DNA of 64,000 nucleotides, taken from assembly GCA_963555705.1 (NCBI GenBank), contig OY743177.1, positions 56,316,096-56,380,095 of the forward strand. Direction: 5' to 3'. Position 1 is the first letter of the stretch; the number at the start of each line of letters is the position of its first letter. The notes beneath the pieces were generated by a model. That model had not been told where the DNA came from, did no database searches, and worked only from the letters and a program-made list of their open reading frames with translations. A program made the position numbers and the translations under genes. Source of the DNA: Ligustrum vulgare (lineage: Eukaryota; Streptophyta; Magnoliopsida; Lamiales; Oleaceae). Shown here one piece after another: positions 59,605-64,000 of this stretch.

Positions 59605-59675
59605 TGGGTTTTTTATTATTATTATTACTATTACTATTATTATTATTATTATTTTTTATTTTTTTTTTATTTTTT
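59605..59675. repeat. (TTA)n microsatellite with T-rich tail
   Basis: Runs of TTA/CTA triplets followed by T homopolymers. The hydrophobic frames through it are artefacts. Confidence 0.9.
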
Positions 59676-59814
59676 TACCTTTCCAAACTTCTTCGAAGAA
59701 GCATGAATCAGAAACCAATGCCACGAGTGATTTCAGTGGCAAGAGCCCATGTGGGTGTTTCAGCAAGGGATCTTCCTTCTTTTATCTCCATCGTAGTTCC
59801 AACTAAATGAGGCC

Positions 59815-61092
59815 TACTCAAAATAAACTAAATACTAATTCAATAAACAAAAAAATAGACTATTCATTATTAAAACCCAATCTCTAAACCAAATTTTTTT
59901 TTATTTCATAACAATAATCTGGAAGAATGTATGTACTCCCACTTAGCACAAATATATTTAAGTTTTGAGGAATAAAGCCAAGTCATGATTCCTTGTAATT
60001 TAAAGTGGTTAAGAAAATCACATGACATGATCTGCGTAAATGTCTTGTGTGGTACCATTAAGCGCAAATCAATACGGTTATGAATATTAGCAATTAGAAA
60101 TGAGAAACTCCACCATTGAAATATGGTGCTAGCCTAAAAAATACCCCCTCCAAAAAGTCAGTGATTCGAAGTATTAACGTATCTCATTTGTGACAAACTA
60201 TCAAACACCTTTAAAGCACCTACTAATCACCATTGATCATACTAACCGCCATTGCCCCCATCAAATCCACCACCATCTCACAAAATTTTTCTCCAAAAAA
60301 TCTCTCAATACCAAAACTTTACTTGTCTAGTATTCAAGCTAAGCCTTTTGCATTTGCTGACCTCTAATCTCTTTTCATCAACAAAACCAGAATTTTAAAT
60401 ATAAACAATAATTCAAATCATTCACAGTATGGAGCATTTATAAAGTACCCATTAGTGTAGAACAAGACATAATTCAATTTCAAAATAAGTTTCATTAGTT
60501 ATTCAATTTCCGCCATTAAGAGTAGTCTGTTGAAACATATGGATGTAGAGTAATGACATGAATTTTTATAGTGGTGGATAAATCGTGGGAATTTGATATT
60601 GCATCCACTAATTCAGGTTGATGGATAACGAGCTTATAATTGAATATAATTAAACAGATAAAAAGTTGGATAGTAAGGGGTTATAATTGAATATAATTAA
60701 ACTCGCTATGATTTAGTTTGTACTTTTTAATTGAATATAAAAAGTACAGCGGGATAGGTTTGTGAAGACTCTATTTCCTTTCCTTCAATGATACATCAAT
60801 GGTAAATATAGCACAAGTCGTCGTCTTGTGCTATGCACAAGAAGTGTCATTTCAATGATTTTATTAGCGTATTATGACCGACAATATTGGCCTAATTAAA
60901 GAGGCACAAATCTTATATTTCACAAAATATCACTTGATGTTGATATATCCAATTCTCAAAAGATAGAAAGTATACAACCAAATATACATGCATTAGTTTT
61001 GCTTTCTAAGAGAATTAATAGAACCACATAGAGAACAAGGATAACAATAATTAAACAGAGAAATAAAATTACATGAAAGTATGATATATTAC
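59815..61092. other. No gene seen
   Basis: AT-rich sequence without a supported frame or clear repeat end. Confidence 0.4.
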
Positions 61093-61240
61093 CTGTCCCC
61101 ATTGCATCCAACCACTTCAACCAGGCATCAGCGTCAATGGCCATTATATCATGGAAGCAACCCCATCCATGCAGTGAAGGAGCAAGTCGTGTGCTGATGT
61201 GCCGACTCATATAGACTATAAGAGCATACATCAGAATATC
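61093..61240 (-). pseudogene. Exon-like fragment, unknown gene
   Basis: 148 nt, open, bounded by CATTGTAG acceptor and GGGGACAG|GTAATA donor on the minus strand. The translation (phase 0) includes MYALIVYMSRHIS and HGWGCFHDIMAIDADAWLKW. Splice signals and composition look real, but I do not recognise the protein. It could be an exon of a host gene or a captured piece. Confidence 0.45.
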
Positions 61241-62087
61241 CTACAATGAAAGAGAACTTGAAAAGTAATATTTGCAATTTTGCAAATAACTGGTAGCTTC
61301 TGCCTTCTTCATTCTCATTCCTGATCACCTTGAGCAATGCTATTGATAATTTGATAAACTTAAGTAAACTTGAGGCTGTAGTAGTCATCCAAATCTTTTC
61401 ACAATTCACACAAACTCTAACTGAAGCTTTGAGAAACAGTTATGTGTCCCCACAACATGAAGCATATATTTCTAAACGTAACCACAAAATTAAGAACATC
61501 TCAGCAACATAAGCAAAAGAACACTTTCATTTGAAGCCTTTCAAGAAAAATACTGAATATCTTAAGTATACACTTGTATGAAAGTGTAGAACATGAGAGC
61601 TCATCTGCCTGTAATGGTGAACACCTTTACTCTATGGATAAGCCTATGATCGGTAGGTAGCTAATAAAGTTCATGACAAAAAAAAGAAGGTGCAAGAGGC
61701 AGCTTGTGTGATAACTAAAATCTAAGTACCTTCCATAGCTACCAAGGCCCCAACTAATTATTTGCCCAGCATAAAAACTCAGAAATGCATCATAAGATTA
61801 CGAGTTCCTTTTACATAGTGAATAATCAGATGGACAGAGCAAATATAAGAAACTAACCAAATGAAAATTAGATATTAAACACGCACTAAACAGATAAAAG
61901 ATGTAAATAAATAATCCGAGATAGTAAACCGAGTTCATTATATGAGGACAGTTTTAACACTAATAAAAGCAAACACTTGTACGAAATATAGCAAAGAAGC
62001 GACCCAATCATAATAATCTATGAACACGCAACAATTAAATTTTTAAACAAACAGCCAAAAAAAATCTGAAAAAGGTAAACAATTTAC

Positions 62088-62138
62088 CTCTAGAACAGCC
62101 CCTCATATGAGGTTCTCGTTGCAAGCCAATTTTTGAAC
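62088..62138 (-). pseudogene. 51-nt exon-like fragment, unknown gene
   Basis: Bounded by TTCTTGTAG acceptor and TCTAGAG|GTAAAT donor on the minus strand. Only one phase is open (SKIGLQREPHMRGCSR). Not recognised. Confidence 0.35.
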
Positions 62139-62405
62139 CTACAAGAAGACAGCCTAAATCAAGCGTGATATTACCGGGGGGTGGGGGGGGGGGAAGAAAA
62201 GAAAAGAAAAAGAAACCAAGAGAGAAGAGAACCATAAATCAACTTGCCAATCGAAACCAAAATAAGTCTCTTATAGATTTTTATATACAACTTCAATGCT
62301 CGCACAAGAGTTCTGTTCACTTGGCTATCAGAAGAATGATAAATAACTTAGCATTTTCATGATAAAATTTCTTCAAAACAAATGCACCAAGTCCAACTCT
62401 CATAC

Positions 62406-62442
62406 CTTATCAGTTGACTGTCCATAGCTTGAGTAGTCATAC
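62406..62442 (-). pseudogene. Alpha/beta-hydrolase (ABHD17-like) exon fragment
   Basis: A 37-nt segment between TTTATGGCAG and GATAAG|GTATGA encodes YDYSSYGQSTDK. This closely resembles the conserved strand-loop of plant ABHD17/BEM46-type serine hydrolases, where a YDYSGYG motif occurs. The catalytic Ser exon is not in the neighbourhood, so this is a fragment. Confidence 0.45.
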
Positions 62443-63265
62443 CTGCCATAAACTATAATCAGAAAATCAACAATGAGAATGCAGAATTCAATTGCCTCTC
62501 ATTTCTTCTATTATGTGATTGATTTGGTGTCAAAACGACAATTTCCTATAAGCAAAGTATAATAATAAAAAATTGGGCAAAGATACCATCTTGTGATATT
62601 AAGTTCCCACAAACAATTTATCTACAAAGATTCCATAACATGTGCGATAGATAACTGATTAGTTAGTTTCATCAATTAAATAACTATAAATACTCTTTCC
62701 ATTTCAAGAAACAAATTATTAACTCTCAATCAACATCTATATTTACCACAATATTACGTATAGACAAAAGAAATCAAGTGAGAAGTAGAATTTAGGTAAA
62801 CCGTATACAATGGATAATCTAATGACAGGCTTGAGAACTTAGTACACAATTTAATTTATTTTAATACAAATGATATTCAAAGTTTACTCTTGATTCCCAA
62901 TACGCAGACCCATACGTGTTTTTAATTATAAATACAGGCATTCGTATCTAAATTTCTGTCTCTATATATATCCCTTTTTCTACTTCCGCTAATTTATCAT
63001 TTTTATCATATGTAAGTTCTGAAAATCTCATCTTTAGCCTGACTTGTCATTTTTATCATATTATAGTTCTAAAATCTAATTTTCAGCTCATCAAATTGCA
63101 AAATACATATGCATAAGTAATCTACATCACTTAAATCGTAAAAATATTGTACACCCAAAAGCCTAAAATAATCAGAAATTAAATAGTTAAAAGAAATTAT
63201 TCACAAAAAACTAAAAAATGCTTCTGAAAAAATCGATAATTAACCAAAAATAAAAATCATCTTAC

Positions 63266-63345
63266 CCTACATGCCTTACTCCTCAAACAATACCTTACCA
63301 ACTCCTCATCCGTTGGATGAAACCTGAAACTCGATGCCAAGTAAA
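63266..63345 (-). pseudogene. NAC-domain fragment
   Basis: Minus-strand FRFHPTDEELVRYCLRSKAC matches the first subdomain of plant NAC transcription factors. No in-frame ATG precedes it closely and the rest of the domain is missing. GTAAGA at 63265 downward could be a donor. A truncated or captured piece is the simplest reading. Confidence 0.6.
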
Positions 63346-63602
63346 CAGAAAATGCAAACAGAATGGAGAAGCGATTGTAGAACAAACAGATATTATACCG
63401 GAGATGTAAGTAACATAATTCCTTACTTTTGCATTGAACTCTTGGTATATCTGAAAGTTTAGAATTTAGAATTCAACACTTCTTATAAATCCAACTAAAA
63501 ATAGAAAATGGAAGAGGACTAAATATCCAACTGCTTCAACTTTTAGTGAGAATGGGTAAATATGGAATCAAGAATTTTGCTTTGTTGAGATGAGGGGATT
63601 TT

Positions 63603-64000
63603 GGGGAAAAATGGGAGGCGAGGATTTCGTTGGATTTATGCAGGAGGTGGTTTTTTGTAGTGAGAGATGAGATAGTTAGGTTAGACAGAGGCAATGAAAT
63701 TGGTGGAAATGAGAAGAGAGTACCAGGAGCGGCGCTAGCGTTAGGGTTAGGTTTGGAGAGAAATGAAAATGGAGATGCCTTTTACGTCTCTCTTCAACAC
63801 CCACACATAAGGTAAACGACATCGTCTGGGGAAAAATGGGAGGCGAGGATTTCGTTGGATTTATGCAGGAGGTGGTTTTTTGCAGTGAGAGATGAGATAG
63901 TTAGGTTAGACGGAGGCAATGAAATTGGTGGAAATGAGAAGAGAGTACCAGGAGCGGCGCTAGCGTTAGGGTTAGGTTTGGAGAGAAATGAAAATGGAGA
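63603..64000. repeat. 225-bp direct tandem duplication
   Basis: Bases 63603-63827 repeat from 63828 to the window edge with only two differences that I see. The unit is relatively GC-rich. On the minus strand it reads like a 5' gene region (a Ser/Pro/Asn-rich frame, open in both copies but without an ATG). The second copy continues beyond the window. Confidence 0.9.

Noticed and set aside
59531..59810. Hydrophobic frames resembling a membrane segment
   Set aside because: Ile/Leu/Phe runs come from the TTA/T-rich microsatellite at 59605-59675.
62035..62362. Proline- or glycine-rich frames
   Set aside because: They arise from a poly-G tract near 62176-62193.

Overview
This is a repeat-dominated stretch of plant nuclear DNA. 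It is very AT-rich, has GT..AG splice signals, and carries plant-type Ty1-copia and Ty3-gypsy (Athila) elements, Helitron-like, hAT, Harbinger and Mutator-type DNA elements, a tRNA-derived SINE, and a FAR1-RELATED SEQUENCE gene. A eudicot is likely; I cannot name the species. No intact, clearly functional host gene was found.

Layout. 1-6000: a GC-rich unrecognised block, a cluster of TGGGCC motifs, then a badly decayed copia pol ending in a 3' LTR. 6742-10533: an LTR element with no pol (TSD GTTTC) whose 3' LTR is split by a Harbinger-type element. 10888-11591: hAT-type element with an 8-bp TSD. 11797-16617: a well-preserved but disabled copia element (194-bp LTRs, TSD TCAAG). 18006-18392: a small CCHC + GRF zinc-finger gene with one in-frame stop. 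19425-22218 (minus): a FAR1-RELATED SEQUENCE pseudogene. 22328-29206: an LTR element rearranged by an inversion whose breakpoint lies inside its own LTR. It carries antisense reading frames, one of them an uninterrupted cysteine-rich basic protein.

29212-50184 is an AT-rich Helitron-like repeat interrupted by a 14.3-kb Athila element on the minus strand (33380-47701). The Athila holds a solo LTR (39946-41428) inside its integrase and an LTR+gag fragment of another gypsy element (about 36090-38988). 50520-53970 is a cluster of Harbinger/Tourist-type elements plus a Mutator-type element with a 9-bp TSD. 54250-54870 has repeated TAATATTAC palindromes. 54978-55085 is a SINE. 55289 and 58739 are two minus-strand Helitron 3' ends; between them lies a decayed segment resembling an endogenous pararetrovirus. 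59161-63345 holds small exon-like pieces, all on the minus strand, with NAC-like and alpha/beta-hydrolase-like fragments. The window ends in a 225-bp tandem duplication.

The sequence reads as a history of nested insertions. The strongest structural result is the inversion between about 22328 and 29139. It explains a split LTR, restores a perfect 5-bp target-site duplication when undone, and places the original upstream region of the FAR1-like pseudogene about 7 kb away from it. The most curious coding signal is the intact antisense frame at 24635-25207.
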